Shown here piece by piece: positions 8,998 through 18,869 of a stretch of 64,000 bases of DNA. Origin of the DNA: Dethiosulfatarculus sandiegensis. GTDB lineage: Bacteria; Desulfobacterota; Desulfarculia; Desulfarculales; Desulfarculaceae. The notes under the pieces are model-generated. The model was not told the DNA's origin. It was given only the letters and a program-made list of their open reading frames with translations, and made no database searches. How positions within the stretch are numbered: the stretch's first letter is position 1; each line of letters begins with the position of its first letter. Location of the stretch: the NCBI RefSeq assembly GCF_000931935.2, contig NZ_AZAC01000018.1:1-64000 (forward strand), written 5' to 3'. A program made the translations under genes and the position numbers.

Positions 8998-9708
8998 ATG
9001 GCAGATAACCACCACAGATATCTTAGGGAAACGGATTTGCTTGATTTTTCCCACCCGGCCCTGGTTGATCTTGTGCGGGAAAGAAAGTGGAAGGCCCTTT
9101 CCGAGTATGACAAGATCGGCTCCATATACGTTTATGTGCAAAATGAAATAGTCTTTGGTTTTAATGCAAAGGACAGCATGCCTGCATCAGAGGTTTTAAG
9201 GGATGGGTTTGGCCAGTGCAACACCAAGGCCACGTTGTTCATGGCCTTGTTGAGGTCAGTCGGCATACCCTGCCGTTTACACGGGTTCACCGTGGACAGG
9301 GTAATACAAAAAGGCGTGGTAAGCGGGGGGCTGTTTTATCTGGCTCCCAAAAACGTAATTCACACTTGGGCAGAGGTGCTTTACCAGGGGAGATGGCTGA
9401 ATCTGGAGGGTCTGATCGTGGATAAAAAATACTTAAGGGCCCTGCAGGCCAGGTTCCCCCATGTATCGGGGACGTTCAGCGGATATGGCGTGGCCACCCG
9501 AAATTTCAGGAATCCGGAGATAGATTGGAAGGGTGGGGACACCTACATCCAAAAGGAAGGCGTAACCCGGGACTACCATTCTTTTGATGATCCGGATGCC
9601 TTTTACAGGGAGCACGGAGAAAATTTCACGGGTATCAAAGCCCTGGTCTACGAACATCTAGTGAGCAAGCTTGTAACAAAAAGGGCGGAAAAGATTCGCT
9701 TGGGTTGA
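8998..9708 (+). CDS. Transglutaminase-like cysteine peptidase domain protein
   Basis: 236 residues from the ATG at 8998, which has GGAGGG five bases upstream. The fold is the papain-like transglutaminase core: the catalytic cysteine is Cys74 in DGFGQCNTKATLFMALLRSVGIP and the histidine is His122 in VIHTWAEV, with an acidic residue expected in the following WLNLEG strand. There is no signal peptide, so it is probably cytoplasmic. Bacterial members act as peptidases or amidases rather than as cross-linkers. The AraC gene upstream may control it. The substrate is unknown. Confidence 0.85.
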   Translation: MADNHHRYLRETDLLDFSHPALVDLVRERKWKALSEYDKIGSIYVYVQNEIVFGFNAKDSMPASEVLRDGFGQCNTKATLFMALLRSVGIPCRLHGFTVDRVIQKGVVSGGLFYLAPKNVIHTWAEVLYQGRWLNLEGLIVDKKYLRALQARFPHVSGTFSGYGVATRNFRNPEIDWKGGDTYIQKEGVTRDYHSFDDPDAFYREHGENFTGIKALVYEHLVSKLVTKRAEKIRLG

Positions 9709-9756
9709 ATGGCTTGTGATGCGGTGCGCAACTCGGCCGGGCTTGCGGTGTTTCTT

Positions 9757-10425
9757 TTAAAGTTCGGCCGAGGGGCACAGGGCGGCTAGAGTGCACTCAC
9801 CGCACTTGGGTTTGCGGGAAAGGCAGACCTTGCGGCCGTGGAGGATCATGCGGTGGCTGAAGGTGGTCCACTCGGGCTGGGGGATTATCTCCATGAGTTC
9901 AAACTCGGCCTTGACCGCATCTTTTTGACTGGTAAATCCAAGTCTGCGGCTCAGTCTGCCCACGTGGGTGTCCACGGTTATGCCCGGAGTGTCAAAGGCG
10001 TCTCCCAGAACCACGTTGGCTGTCTTGCGCCCCACGCCGGGCAATTTCACCAGCTCTTCAAGGGTTTGGGGAACCCGGCTGTTGTGCTCTTCCACCAGTT
10101 TGGCCCCCAGGCCCTTGATTGATTTGGCCTTGTTGCGGAAAAAACCGGTGGAGCGGATCATTTCTTCCAATTCGGCTATATCCGCCTCGGCATAATCAAT
10201 GGCCCGGGGGAAGCGGGCGAATAAAGCCGGTGTCACCTTGTTCACCCTCTCATCGGTGCATTGGGCCGAGAGTATGGTGGCCACCACAAGTTGCAGGGGG
10301 CCCTTGTGGTCCAAGGTGCAGGCCGCATCGGGATAGAGCCTGGCAAGTTCGGTCAAAACCGCCCGCACCCGCTCTTTGGCAGGGCGGACGGTTTTTTTGC
10401 TTTTTGAACCGGAGGTTCGGGGCAC
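9757..10425 (-). CDS. nth: Endonuclease III (DNA glycosylase/AP lyase)
   Basis: 222 residues, the family's normal length. This base-excision repair enzyme removes oxidised pyrimidines and cleaves the abasic site. The helix-hairpin-helix LPGVGRKTANVVLG carries the catalytic Lys134, and the catalytic Asp152 lies in VDTHVGRLSRRLG. A C-terminal 4Fe-4S loop has Cys201, Cys208, Cys211 and Cys217 in the expected C-x6-C-x2-C-x5-C spacing. The GTG start at 10425 overlaps the TAG stop of the cyclophilin gene by one base, so the two form an operon. Confidence 0.96.
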   Translation of the reverse strand: MPRTSGSKSKKTVRPAKERVRAVLTELARLYPDAACTLDHKGPLQLVVATILSAQCTDERVNKVTPALFARFPRAIDYAEADIAELEEMIRSTGFFRNKAKSIKGLGAKLVEEHNSRVPQTLEELVKLPGVGRKTANVVLGDAFDTPGITVDTHVGRLSRRLGFTSQKDAVKAEFELMEIIPQPEWTTFSHRMILHGRKVCLSRKPKCGECTLAALCPSAEL

Positions 10426-11027
10426 TAGTCCACCACCTCGGCTTTTTCAATGATCAGGGTCTCTTTGGGCACATCATCGTGCCAGCCCTTGCGGCCGGTG
10501 GGCACGTTTTTCATCTCATCCACCACCTCGGTGCCTTCCACGACCTTGCCAAATACCGCATAACCCCAGCCCTGCATGTCTTTGGCGCTGTGGTTCAGGA
10601 ATTCATTGTCAGCCACGTTGATAAAGAACTGGGCTGTGGCGCTGTGGGGATCCTGGGTGCGGGCCATGGCGACGGTGTATTTGTTGTTTTTAAGGCCGTT
10701 GTCAGCTTCGTTTTTGATGGGGTCCTTGGTGGGTTTCTGCTGCATATCCTCGGTGAAGCCGCCGCCCTGAACCATGAAGCCGTCAATCACCCTGTGGAAG
10801 ATGGTGCCGTCGTAAAAACCGTCTTTAACATAACCCAGAAAGTTGGCCACGGTATCGGGGGCCTTATCCTGGTCGAGTTCCAATACAATTTCGCCCTTGT
10901 TGGTGGTGAGTTTCACCATGGGGTTTTTTCCTTTCGTGAAGGCGTTTCCGCCCAAGCCCAGAGTTAAAATGGTTACAGTAAAAAACAAGACAGCCAAATA
11001 GCCGCCAAACTTCTTGACCCGATTCAC
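10425..11027 (-). CDS. Exported cyclophilin-type peptidyl-prolyl cis-trans isomerase
   Basis: 200 residues. A signal peptide is visible (MNRVKK, then a hydrophobic stretch to about residue 28), so the protein probably acts in the periplasm as a PpiA-like folding catalyst. The cyclophilin core shows [13 protein letters not shown] and [22 protein letters not shown], with the catalytic arginine in FHRV. The GTG start at 11027 has GGGAGG nine bases upstream. The stop overlaps the start of nth by one base. Confidence 0.93.
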   Translation of the reverse strand: MNRVKKFGGYLAVLFFTVTILTLGLGGNAFTKGKNPMVKLTTNKGEIVLELDQDKAPDTVANFLGYVKDGFYDGTIFHRVIDGFMVQGGGFTEDMQQKPTKDPIKNEADNGLKNNKYTVAMARTQDPHSATAQFFINVADNEFLNHSAKDMQGWGYAVFGKVVEGTEVVDEMKNVPTGRKGWHDDVPKETLIIEKAEVVD

Positions 11028-11350
11028 ATGCCACCTCCCGGGGAGCGTTTGGGTGATAAAAGGGGGGTAGTCCTCCCTTTTTTAATTCAAGCCCGCATCC
11101 CCTTTTTTCAGCACAGGTCCCTGACTGATCAGCGCGGATCGTGGGATAACACGCCTCTGAGCGGATAACCTTTGATGATCGGTTTGTTTCCTTTAGAAAA
11201 AAGGAAACTAAAAATATACCCAAAGAGTGCTTGCCTGGGGAACCCTTGCGCTACTCATAAGGGTTTTTTATGACCACGGGCTCTTAATACCCGGTTGCTT
11301 GAGCAGACGCAAGGCAAAGCCTTCGGTCTCACACCTTATTTTTAGATTAA
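11028..11350. other. Intergenic region, no gene seen
   Basis: 323 bases upstream of the cyclophilin gene and downstream of the LOG gene, both on the minus strand. A hairpin AACCCTT...AAGGGTTTTTT at about 11244-11270 looks like a plus-strand terminator, but no plus-strand gene precedes it. No coding sequence is supported. Confidence 0.4.
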
Positions 11351-12010
11351 TTACAATATGACCGTCTGCTTTATGGCCCGCACAACCTCCTGGGGATCGT
11401 CCATCACCCTGATGAGGTCCAGATCTCCGGGGCCTATTTTTTCCTGGCCCATGAGTTTATCCTTGAACCAGTCCACCAGGCCTCCCCAATAGTCGGAACC
11501 CATCAGTATCACGGGGAAAGGCTTGATGCGATGGGTCTGGATCAGGGTAAGCGCCTCGGCCAGTTCGTCCAAAGTGCCGAACCCTCCTGGCATGACCACA
11601 TAAGCCACGGAATGTTTAACAAAAATTACTTTGCGAACAAAAAAATAACGGAAATTCAAGCGCACATTGGCATAGGGGTTGGGACTTTGCTCAAAAGGCA
11701 GCTCGATATTCAAGCCCACCGAGTGCCCACCCGCCTCGGCCGCGCCCTTGTTGCCGGCTTCCATGATGCCGCCGCCTCCGCCGGTGATTACGGTGAATCC
11801 GGCTTCAGAAACCAGCTTGCCGACCTGTTCCGCCTGGTTATACTCCGGGCTTCCCGGGATTACCCTGGCCGAGCCGAATATACTCACTCCCGGCGGCAGT
11901 CCGCTCATCTGCTCAATACCGTCCACAAACTCGCTCAATATCCTGAACATCCGCCAGGATTCCCGGGAGTTCAGGGCGTCTATCACATATTGGTTTTCAA
12001 TTTTATCCAC
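11351..12010 (-). CDS. LOG family protein (nucleotide-monophosphate N-glycosidase-like)
   Basis: 219 residues with a Rossmann-like fold. It has the LOG family signature PGGFGTLDELAEALTLIQT and a glycine-rich GGGGGIMEAGNKGA phosphate-binding loop, plus GVSIFGSARV at the first strand. Characterised members hydrolyse cytokinin riboside monophosphates or nucleoside monophosphates to base plus ribose 5-phosphate; bacterial roles vary. The GTG start at 12010 is preceded by AGAGGC. It is divergent from the MBL gene at 12208. Confidence 0.92.
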   Translation of the reverse strand: MDKIENQYVIDALNSRESWRMFRILSEFVDGIEQMSGLPPGVSIFGSARVIPGSPEYNQAEQVGKLVSEAGFTVITGGGGGIMEAGNKGAAEAGGHSVGLNIELPFEQSPNPYANVRLNFRYFFVRKVIFVKHSVAYVVMPGGFGTLDELAEALTLIQTHRIKPFPVILMGSDYWGGLVDWFKDKLMGQEKIGPGDLDLIRVMDDPQEVVRAIKQTVIL

Positions 12011-12207
12011 TATGTTGCCTCTTTTGGGATTTAAAAGGTGAAAAAGCGAAAAGCTCCCTGGGTATTGTATGGTAAATGGTAAGTTTAGTTGCTCAAATCT
12101 TGACTTCCATATAATATTTTCCTCTTAACATGGACAATGCGGCAACTCAAGGCCGGTTATACTGGTTTATTATAAACCAAAGGACATGGCAATATTAAGG
12201 AGGGGTC

Positions 12208-13800
12208 ATGCAGATCACATGCTTGGGTGCGGCTCGCACGGTAACAGGTTCCTGCTATATGGTGCAAGTGGATCCTGACGTACGCTTTTTAGTGGATTGC
12301 GGCATGTATCAGGGAGGGCGGCAACTGGAGGCCAGAAACTGGCAAACCCACCGCTACCGGCCCCAGGAGATTCAGGCCATTTTCATAACCCACGCCCACA
12401 TTGATCACTCCGGCCTGGTGCCGCGCCTGGTGCGTGAAGGATATAACGGCCCGATATACGCATCCAAGGCAACAGCCGATCTTTTGCGCATACTCTGGCT
12501 GGATTCGGCCCATATCCAGGAGATGGAGGCCGAATGGCAGAGCAGGAAAAATTCCCGCCGGGGTAAAAGGACAGTGGAGCCCCTTTACGAAACCAAAGAT
12601 GCGCAAGATGCCGGCGCGCTTATAGAACCCATACCCATGGATAAAAGCCGGGAGCTTTTACCTGGAGTGGAGGTCTGCTTTGTGCAGGCGGGCCATATTT
12701 TGGGGGCCTCCAGTCTGCATATCACCTTGAAGGGTGACAAGGGAATTCACCGGGTGGGCTTTTCGGGCGACCTGGGCAGGCCGGGGCAATTGATCGTGCC
12801 GGACCCGGCTCAGATGCCGCGGCCGGACACCGTCTTTATGGAGACCACCTACGGCAGCCGCAGGCACAAGACCCTGGGAGACAGCCAGAAAGAACTTCTA
12901 CAGGTCATCAACCTGGCTTATCAGGAGGGGGGCAAGGTGCTTATTCCGGCCTTTGCCGTGGAACGCACCCAGGAATTGATCTACACTATGGCCGCAGCCT
13001 GGCGCAATGATCAACTGCCCAAGGATATGCCGGTTTTTCTGGATTCTCCTTTGGCCATAAACGCCACCCGCATATTCAGGGAGCACCCTGAATATTTTGA
13101 TCGGGAGACCCAGGCCATTTTGGAAAAAGGCGATACGCCGCTTAATTTTCCCAACTTGAAATTTACTGCGGGAACCGATGAAAGCCGGGCCATTAACGAA
13201 TACACCGGGCCTGCGGTGATTATGGCCGGTAACGGCATGTGCACCGCCGGCCGCATAAAACACCATTTGAAACACAACCTTTGGAAGCCCAATTGCCACC
13301 TGGTGATTGTCGGGTTCCAGGCCCAGGGAACCACCGGCCGCATGCTGGTGGAAGGGGCCAAGGTGGTAAAGATATTCCGTGAGCCAGTGGCGGTTAGAGC
13401 CCAGGTTCACACTATTGGAGGCTTCTCAGCCCACGCTGATCAAGCTGAACTGCTTGACTGGCTTGATAAAATAGTTCATCCGGGATTGAGAGTCAACCTC
13501 ACCCATGGCGAGGAAAGTTCAGCGGTAATATTCAAGGCTGAAGCTAAAAAACGTTTTCCCCAGGTTGATTTCCATATACCGCGTTGGAAAGAGACCCTTA
13601 AATTAACCCTGAAGCCCTCTGACCAGCCAATGGCGGCGGCGCAAGCGGCTGATACTCTGGAGACTCTGCGCGCCCGCCTTGACAGGCTGTCCCTTCTTTT
13701 GGAAAAGGAAGGTGCAGAGCTGGCCGAGGCGGATATCTCCCTTTTGGAGGGACGCCTGGCAGCGGCTGAGCGCCTGCTTACGGCTAGGGAGCCGGACTGA
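12208..13800 (+). CDS. MBL-fold beta-CASP ribonuclease-like hydrolase
   Basis: 530 residues. The metallo-beta-lactamase motif ITHAHIDHSGLVPRL and the aspartate in SGDLGRPG supply the zinc ligands. The beta-CASP insertion has FAVERTQELIY and QAQGTTGRML, and the C-terminal motif is TIGGFSAHADQAELL. This is the architecture of RNA-processing enzymes related to CPSF73/Ysh1 and RNase J. About 65 C-terminal residues (coiled-coil-like, rich in Leu, Glu and Ala) extend beyond the core. The ATG at 12208 has AAGGAGG upstream. It starts a plus-strand block that also contains RNase G, hinting at shared RNA metabolism. Confidence 0.92.
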   Translation: MQITCLGAARTVTGSCYMVQVDPDVRFLVDCGMYQGGRQLEARNWQTHRYRPQEIQAIFITHAHIDHSGLVPRLVREGYNGPIYASKATADLLRILWLDSAHIQEMEAEWQSRKNSRRGKRTVEPLYETKDAQDAGALIEPIPMDKSRELLPGVEVCFVQAGHILGASSLHITLKGDKGIHRVGFSGDLGRPGQLIVPDPAQMPRPDTVFMETTYGSRRHKTLGDSQKELLQVINLAYQEGGKVLIPAFAVERTQELIYTMAAAWRNDQLPKDMPVFLDSPLAINATRIFREHPEYFDRETQAILEKGDTPLNFPNLKFTAGTDESRAINEYTGPAVIMAGNGMCTAGRIKHHLKHNLWKPNCHLVIVGFQAQGTTGRMLVEGAKVVKIFREPVAVRAQVHTIGGFSAHADQAELLDWLDKIVHPGLRVNLTHGEESSAVIFKAEAKKRFPQVDFHIPRWKETLKLTLKPSDQPMAAAQAADTLETLRARLDRLSLLLEKEGAELAEADISLLEGRLAAAERLLTAREPD

Positions 13801-13805
13801 ATAAT

Positions 13806-16304
13806 TTGAACAGACAATCTTTTTTAAACACCGTTATGAAGCCTGCCCGCTACCTGGGCGGGGAGGCGGGCCAGGTGGTGAAGGATCCGGAGCAAATCCG
13901 GCTGACCTTTGCCCTGGCCTTTCCCGAAATTTACGAGATCGCCATGAGCCACATGGGGATCAAGATCCTTTACGACTGCCTGGCAAAAAGGCCTGATGTG
14001 GCCGCCGAAAGAGTGTTCGCGCCCTGGGTGGACCTGATGGACCTCATGTCCGAAAAGGACATGGTCCCCTGGTCGCTTGAAACCGGCCGCGAACTAAGCA
14101 CTTTTGATGTTATTGGTTTCTCGCTTCAATATGAGATGACTTACACCAATGTGCTTAAGATGCTTGAACTTTCTGGGGTGCCTTTTCGCAGAGAGGAAAG
14201 GGGTGCAAAACAACCGATCGTCATAGCCGGCGGCCCCTGTATGGTGAACCCCGAGCCTGTCGCCGATTTTATGGATTTGTGCGTGGTGGGTGAAGCCGAG
14301 GATCTCATGGGCCCATTGATGGATGTTTTCATCAAGGCCAAGGAGGAATCATGGGAAAGAGGCCGCCTTTACCGCGAGGCCAGTTGCATAGAGGGTGTAT
14401 ATGCACCCGCCCTTTTTGAGCCTTTATATGAAAACGGGCGCTTAAAAGAGATAAAACCCCTTGATCCGGAGTTTACCAAGGTGAGGCGCAGGGTGGTGGC
14501 GGATATGGATTCCCAAAAGCCGCCTGAAACCGTGGTCTCGCCCGTGGTCAAGCCGGTTCACGACCGCCTCGGCGTGGAAGTGGCCAGGGGGTGCACCAGG
14601 GGGTGCAGATTCTGTCAGGCCGGTTTTATCTATCGTCCGGTCAGAGAGCGCAAGGCCGATACGGTGGTCAAGGCGGTGGAAGATGGTTTGAATAAAACCG
14701 GCCTGGAGGAGGTCGGCCTCTTATCCCTGTCCACTGGAGACTACACCTGTATCGATGCCCTGGCCAAGGCCCTGATGGACACCCTGGAGCAGAAAAAGGT
14801 AAGCTTGAGTTTGCCTTCCTTGAGGGTTGACTCCCTTTCGGACGAGTTGATGAACCAGATCAAAAGGGTTCGCAAGACCGGCTTTACCCTGGCCCCGGAA
14901 GCGGGCTCCGGCCGCATGCGCCAGGTGATCAACAAAGACTTGAGCGAAGAGCAGATTCTTTCCATGGCCGCCAGGGTCTACGGCTTGGGCTGGAATCTGA
15001 TGAAACTGTATTTTATGCTGGGGCTGCCCACGGAAACGGATGAGGATTTGGAGGCCATTGGCCGCCTCTCCTGTCAGGTGGCCGCACTCGGTAAAAAAGG
15101 GGCCAAAAGGGGCCGGGGTAAAAAACCACTGGTCAATTCCAGCCTCGGCATTTTTGTGCCCAAGCCCCACACTCCCTTTCAATGGGAGGGTCAGATAGAC
15201 TTGGAAGAGTCCTACCGCCGCCTGAAGCTGGCCAAATCCAGCCTGGGCGACCCGGCGGTAAAGGCCAAGTGGAACGATCCCAGGCAAAGCCTTTTGGAAG
15301 GGGTGCTCTCCAGGGGCGACCGTCGTCTGAGCCGGGTGCTGGAACTGGCGGTCAAGGCGGGCTGCCGCTTTGACGGCTGGAGCGAGAAACTCAGTTTTGA
15401 CACCTGGATTGAGTCCATAGAAAAGGCCGGACTCACGGTGGAGGAGTACTTACGCCCCCGCGACACCGCAGAGGTGCTTCCCTGGGATCATATAGATGTG
15501 GGGGTCACTAAAAAATACCTGCTCAAGGAACGCAACAAGTCTCTGGCCCAGGAGCGCACCGGCGATTGCCGTAAAGAGCGCTGCACCAACTGCGGGGTCT
15601 GCGATCATAAGAACATCCTGCCCCGTCTGGCCGAGACTCCTCCCCAGCCCCTCGAGGCGCTGAAAAGGCCTGAGTCTGAGTTGCGGGTGTTAAGGTTCAG
15701 GCTGGAGAAGACCGGCCCGGCCCGTTATCAAGGACACTTGGAGATGATAAGCCAGCTGGTGCGTTCTTTCAGAAGGGCCGGGGTGGAGTTGGCCTACAGC
15801 CGGGGCTATCATCCCCATCCCCATCTTAAGACCGATTCAGCCCTGCCCCTGGGGGTGGAGAGCCTGGTGGAGACCCTTGAAGTGGGGGTTTATGAGCTGG
15901 GCCGGGTTGATGAGATAGCCGAAAGAGTCAACTGGGTGCTTCCCTTGGGTCTTTGCCTGGCAGACGGCAGGCCGAAAATGCCGGGTGAAAAATTGGCCGA
16001 ACCCCATGAAGTTACCTATATGGTTAGTAATATGGGGTCCTTTGACAAGGAGGCCCTGGATGCTTTTGAAAAGGCAAGCGAGTTTACCATGGTGCGTAAA
16101 ACGCCTAAGGGCAACCGCACCTTGGATCTCAAGGCATCGGTAAAGGAATTGAAAATTGAGGAACAAGGGCTTTTCATGGTTTTGGCCAAAGCGGCCGGTG
16201 GAAGACCAAAGCCCTATGAAATATTAGAAAACGTACTGGGTCTGTCTCCTTGGCAAGCCAAGGCCGGGCGGGCTTTGAAGATCAAGGCCCGGCGGGAAGG
16301 TTGA
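13806..16304 (+). CDS. B12-binding-like radical SAM protein fused to DUF2344 (TIGR03960/TIGR03936 type)
   Basis: 832 residues. Residues 1-240 carry the B12-binding-like N-terminal domain of this family. The radical SAM cluster cysteines are Cys263, Cys267 and Cys270 in GCTRGCRFCQAGF. A cysteine-rich linker RKERCTNCGVCDHKN lies near residue 590. The last 230 residues are the DUF2344 domain with YSRGYHPHPHLK. The family commonly lies directly before rng, as here (4 bases apart), and may act on RNA or ribosomal components, but the reaction is unknown. The start is a TTG at 13806; an ATG 10 codons later is an alternative. Confidence 0.92.
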   Translation: MNRQSFLNTVMKPARYLGGEAGQVVKDPEQIRLTFALAFPEIYEIAMSHMGIKILYDCLAKRPDVAAERVFAPWVDLMDLMSEKDMVPWSLETGRELSTFDVIGFSLQYEMTYTNVLKMLELSGVPFRREERGAKQPIVIAGGPCMVNPEPVADFMDLCVVGEAEDLMGPLMDVFIKAKEESWERGRLYREASCIEGVYAPALFEPLYENGRLKEIKPLDPEFTKVRRRVVADMDSQKPPETVVSPVVKPVHDRLGVEVARGCTRGCRFCQAGFIYRPVRERKADTVVKAVEDGLNKTGLEEVGLLSLSTGDYTCIDALAKALMDTLEQKKVSLSLPSLRVDSLSDELMNQIKRVRKTGFTLAPEAGSGRMRQVINKDLSEEQILSMAARVYGLGWNLMKLYFMLGLPTETDEDLEAIGRLSCQVAALGKKGAKRGRGKKPLVNSSLGIFVPKPHTPFQWEGQIDLEESYRRLKLAKSSLGDPAVKAKWNDPRQSLLEGVLSRGDRRLSRVLELAVKAGCRFDGWSEKLSFDTWIESIEKAGLTVEEYLRPRDTAEVLPWDHIDVGVTKKYLLKERNKSLAQERTGDCRKERCTNCGVCDHKNILPRLAETPPQPLEALKRPESELRVLRFRLEKTGPARYQGHLEMISQLVRSFRRAGVELAYSRGYHPHPHLKTDSALPLGVESLVETLEVGVYELGRVDEIAERVNWVLPLGLCLADGRPKMPGEKLAEPHEVTYMVSNMGSFDKEALDAFEKASEFTMVRKTPKGNRTLDLKASVKELKIEEQGLFMVLAKAAGGRPKPYEILENVLGLSPWQAKAGRALKIKARREG

Positions 16305-16308
16305 TGTT

Positions 16309-17784
16309 TTGTCCTGCACTTTATTGATAAATGCAAGGAACTACGAGACCAGGGTTGCCCTGGTGGAGAACGGCCAGTGTGTTGAAATTAATGTTGAGCG
16401 CCACAGCCGCGGATCATTGGCCGGCAATGTGTACCTGGGCCGGGTGGTCCGGGTTTTGCCGGGCATGCAGGCGGCTTTTGTGGACGTGGGCCTGGACAAG
16501 GCCGCATTTCTATATGTGGGGGATGTACAGTGCGAGGCTGATGTGGGGGATACGGTGGGGGTTGTTTCCCGCACCAATTCCAACCTGCGCATAGAGGAAT
16601 TGCTTAAGCAGGGCAGTCATATCATGGTCCAGGTGGCCAAGGAGCCCCTGGGAAGCAAAGGCGCCCGCCTGACCACCCACATCACACTGCCCGGCCGGAA
16701 TCTGGTTTATATGCCCACCATTGACCATGTGGGGGTGAGCCGTCGCATAGAGGACGAGGAAGAGCGCAACCGCCTGCGTAGTGTGCTGGAGGGTATGCGC
16801 CCCGAAGGCAGGGGGTTCATTGCCCGGACTGTAAGCCAGGGCCAGGAAGAAGATAAGCTCAAGGCGGAGATGGATTTTCTTATCTCCCTTTGGGATGCGA
16901 TCAACCGCAGAAGGCACACGGCAGGTGTGCCTTCGCTTTTGCACCAGGACCTATCTGTGAGCTTAAGGGCGGTGCGGGACCTCTTTACCAGGGACGTGGA
17001 TCATCTGGTGATAGATAATGAAGAGGAGTACCGCCAGGTGGTGGAGTTCGTCTCCAACTTTATCCCCAGGCTTATGCCCTGTGTGGAGCATTACAAGGGC
17101 GCCGAGCCGATTTTTGAATCCTATGGGGTGGAGACCGAGCTTAGCCGCTCCTTGGGGCGTTCGGTCTGGCTCAAGAGCGGGGGCTACATAATTATAGAGA
17201 AGACCGAGGCCCTCACCGCCGTGGACGTCAACACGGGCCGCTATGTGGGTGGCCACGATCTGGAAGAAACCATATTCAAGACCAACCTGGAGGCGGTCAA
17301 GGAGATAGCCTTTCAGCTCCGCTTAAGGGATATCGGCGGGCTGATAGTTATCGATTTCATAGATATGGAGCGCCCCAGCCATCGGCAAAGGGTGGTGGAT
17401 GCGCTTAAGGCGGCCCTGGCCACGGACCGGGCCCGCACCAAGGTGCTCGGCATGAGCGCCCTGGGCCTGGTTGAGATGACCAGAAAAAGGGTGCGCGAGT
17501 CCTTTGCCGAGACCATAAAGGAACCCTGTCATTACTGCCGTGGCCTGGGCAACATCAAAAAGCCCACCACCGTCTGCTTTGAACTTTTCCGGACCCTGGA
17601 AGGGGAGTTTGCCGAGGAGCCCGGGGAGAGCGTCCATTTGAGCGTGCACCCCAAGGTTGCCGAGGAACTGATGCAAGAGGAGCGTCAGGCCCTGGAAGAG
17701 GTGGAAGAGAGGCTCAAACTAACCTTGCACGTTGAGGCCGACCCCAAACTCCATGTCGAACAATACGTCATAAAAAGAGATTGA
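16309..17784 (+). CDS. rng: Ribonuclease G (Rne/Rng family)
   Basis: 491 residues, typical for RNase G without the RNase E scaffold tail. It has an S1 RNA-binding region (GNVYLGRVVRVLPGMQAAFV, about residues 38-110), the catalytic core with metal-binding VDVNTGRYVG and VIDFIDM aspartates, and a zinc-link CHYCRG cysteine pair near residue 410. It processes rRNA 5' ends and turns over mRNA. The TTG start at 16309 lies 4 bases after the previous stop; an ATG overlapping that stop opens only an eight-codon frame. Confidence 0.94.
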   Translation: MSCTLLINARNYETRVALVENGQCVEINVERHSRGSLAGNVYLGRVVRVLPGMQAAFVDVGLDKAAFLYVGDVQCEADVGDTVGVVSRTNSNLRIEELLKQGSHIMVQVAKEPLGSKGARLTTHITLPGRNLVYMPTIDHVGVSRRIEDEEERNRLRSVLEGMRPEGRGFIARTVSQGQEEDKLKAEMDFLISLWDAINRRRHTAGVPSLLHQDLSVSLRAVRDLFTRDVDHLVIDNEEEYRQVVEFVSNFIPRLMPCVEHYKGAEPIFESYGVETELSRSLGRSVWLKSGGYIIIEKTEALTAVDVNTGRYVGGHDLEETIFKTNLEAVKEIAFQLRLRDIGGLIVIDFIDMERPSHRQRVVDALKAALATDRARTKVLGMSALGLVEMTRKRVRESFAETIKEPCHYCRGLGNIKKPTTVCFELFRTLEGEFAEEPGESVHLSVHPKVAEELMQEERQALEEVEERLKLTLHVEADPKLHVEQYVIKRD

Positions 17785-17786
17785 AA

Positions 17787-18869
17787 ATGGCTGAATACAG
17801 ACTGCTGGACACCGGTCTATTGACCGCCGCTGAAAATATGGCCTTAAATGAGATCCTGACCAGGCGCGCGGGTGCGGGCGAGAGCCGACCCACCATGCGC
17901 TTTTTACGTTTCAAGCCCGATGCCGCGCTTCTGGGGTATCACCAAAGGGCGGAGCAGGAACTCCATCTTGAGTTTTGTCGGGAAAACGGCATCGATGTCA
18001 ACCGCCGCCTCACCGGAGGGGGCGTAACCTATTTTCAGACCTCTTCCCTGGGCTGGGAGCTTATGGCTCCCTTGGGTATGACTCCCTTTGATCAGGGCTT
18101 TGCCCGCTCTTTGGAGCGGATCTGCACCTCGGCGGCCGGGAGCCTGAGCAAACTCGGCGTGAACGCCAGGTTCAGGCCCAGGAACGATATAGAGGTTGAT
18201 GGCCGCAAGATATCGGGCACAGGCGGTTTCACCCTGGAAAAAGGTATGCTTTTTCAAGGGACTGTGCTGATTGAAAATGAGATCGAAAAGTTCATGCGGG
18301 CCATGAACGTGCCTCTGGAAAAGCTGCAAAAACATGAAATAGATTCCATGAAAGACCGCATGGCTTTTCTAAAGGATTATCTTGGTGACTCCTTTGATAT
18401 GGAGGCCCTGAAAGCCGTTTTGGTCAAAGGTTTTGCCGAAGATTTGGGAATTACCTTGACTCCGGGCGGCCTGACCAAAGAGGAAAAGGCTGAACTGGCC
18501 GAAAGGCTGCCCTATTTCCAGTCTGAAGAGTGGATCTTCGCCAAAAAGGGCCTGCCTAGAAATCCCTATTGGTATCACCACGTACTGAATATTGAAAGTG
18601 GTTCCCTTACGGTGAATATATGGCTCGACCATAGCGGCCGTCTGGTGCAAAAAACCTTGATTTCAGGAGATTTTTTCTGCTCCCCCTACAGATTGATTCA
18701 TGATCTGGAAGGCGAGCTCATGGGGAAGAAGGCCAGGCCCGGGGTGCTGAGCCGGGTTGTGTTGGATTATTTTGAGCGCACCCAAGGCGAGGTAATGGGC
18801 TTTAGCGCGGCTCAAGTGGCCCAAGCTGTGGCAGACACACTGGAAAACCCTGTGCAGAGCAAAGATTGA
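17787..18869 (+). CDS. Lipoate-protein ligase A family protein, paralog 1 (sLpl(AB)-like)
   Basis: 360 residues from the ATG at 17787, immediately after rng. The lipoate/octanoate transferase fold shows RRLTGGGVTYFQTSSLGWEL, RNDIEVDGRKISGTGGF and FQGTVLIENEIEKF, which form the lipoyl-AMP pocket. The last about 110 residues form an LplB-like accessory domain, so the whole resembles the sLpl(AB) ligases of the LipS1/LipS2 pathway. The product would attach octanoate or lipoate to a carrier such as GcvH or LbpA. The gene is a tandem paralog of the next one, and its stop overlaps the next start (TGATG). No carrier protein gene is present here. Confidence 0.88.
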   Translation: MAEYRLLDTGLLTAAENMALNEILTRRAGAGESRPTMRFLRFKPDAALLGYHQRAEQELHLEFCRENGIDVNRRLTGGGVTYFQTSSLGWELMAPLGMTPFDQGFARSLERICTSAAGSLSKLGVNARFRPRNDIEVDGRKISGTGGFTLEKGMLFQGTVLIENEIEKFMRAMNVPLEKLQKHEIDSMKDRMAFLKDYLGDSFDMEALKAVLVKGFAEDLGITLTPGGLTKEEKAELAERLPYFQSEEWIFAKKGLPRNPYWYHHVLNIESGSLTVNIWLDHSGRLVQKTLISGDFFCSPYRLIHDLEGELMGKKARPGVLSRVVLDYFERTQGEVMGFSAAQVAQAVADTLENPVQSKD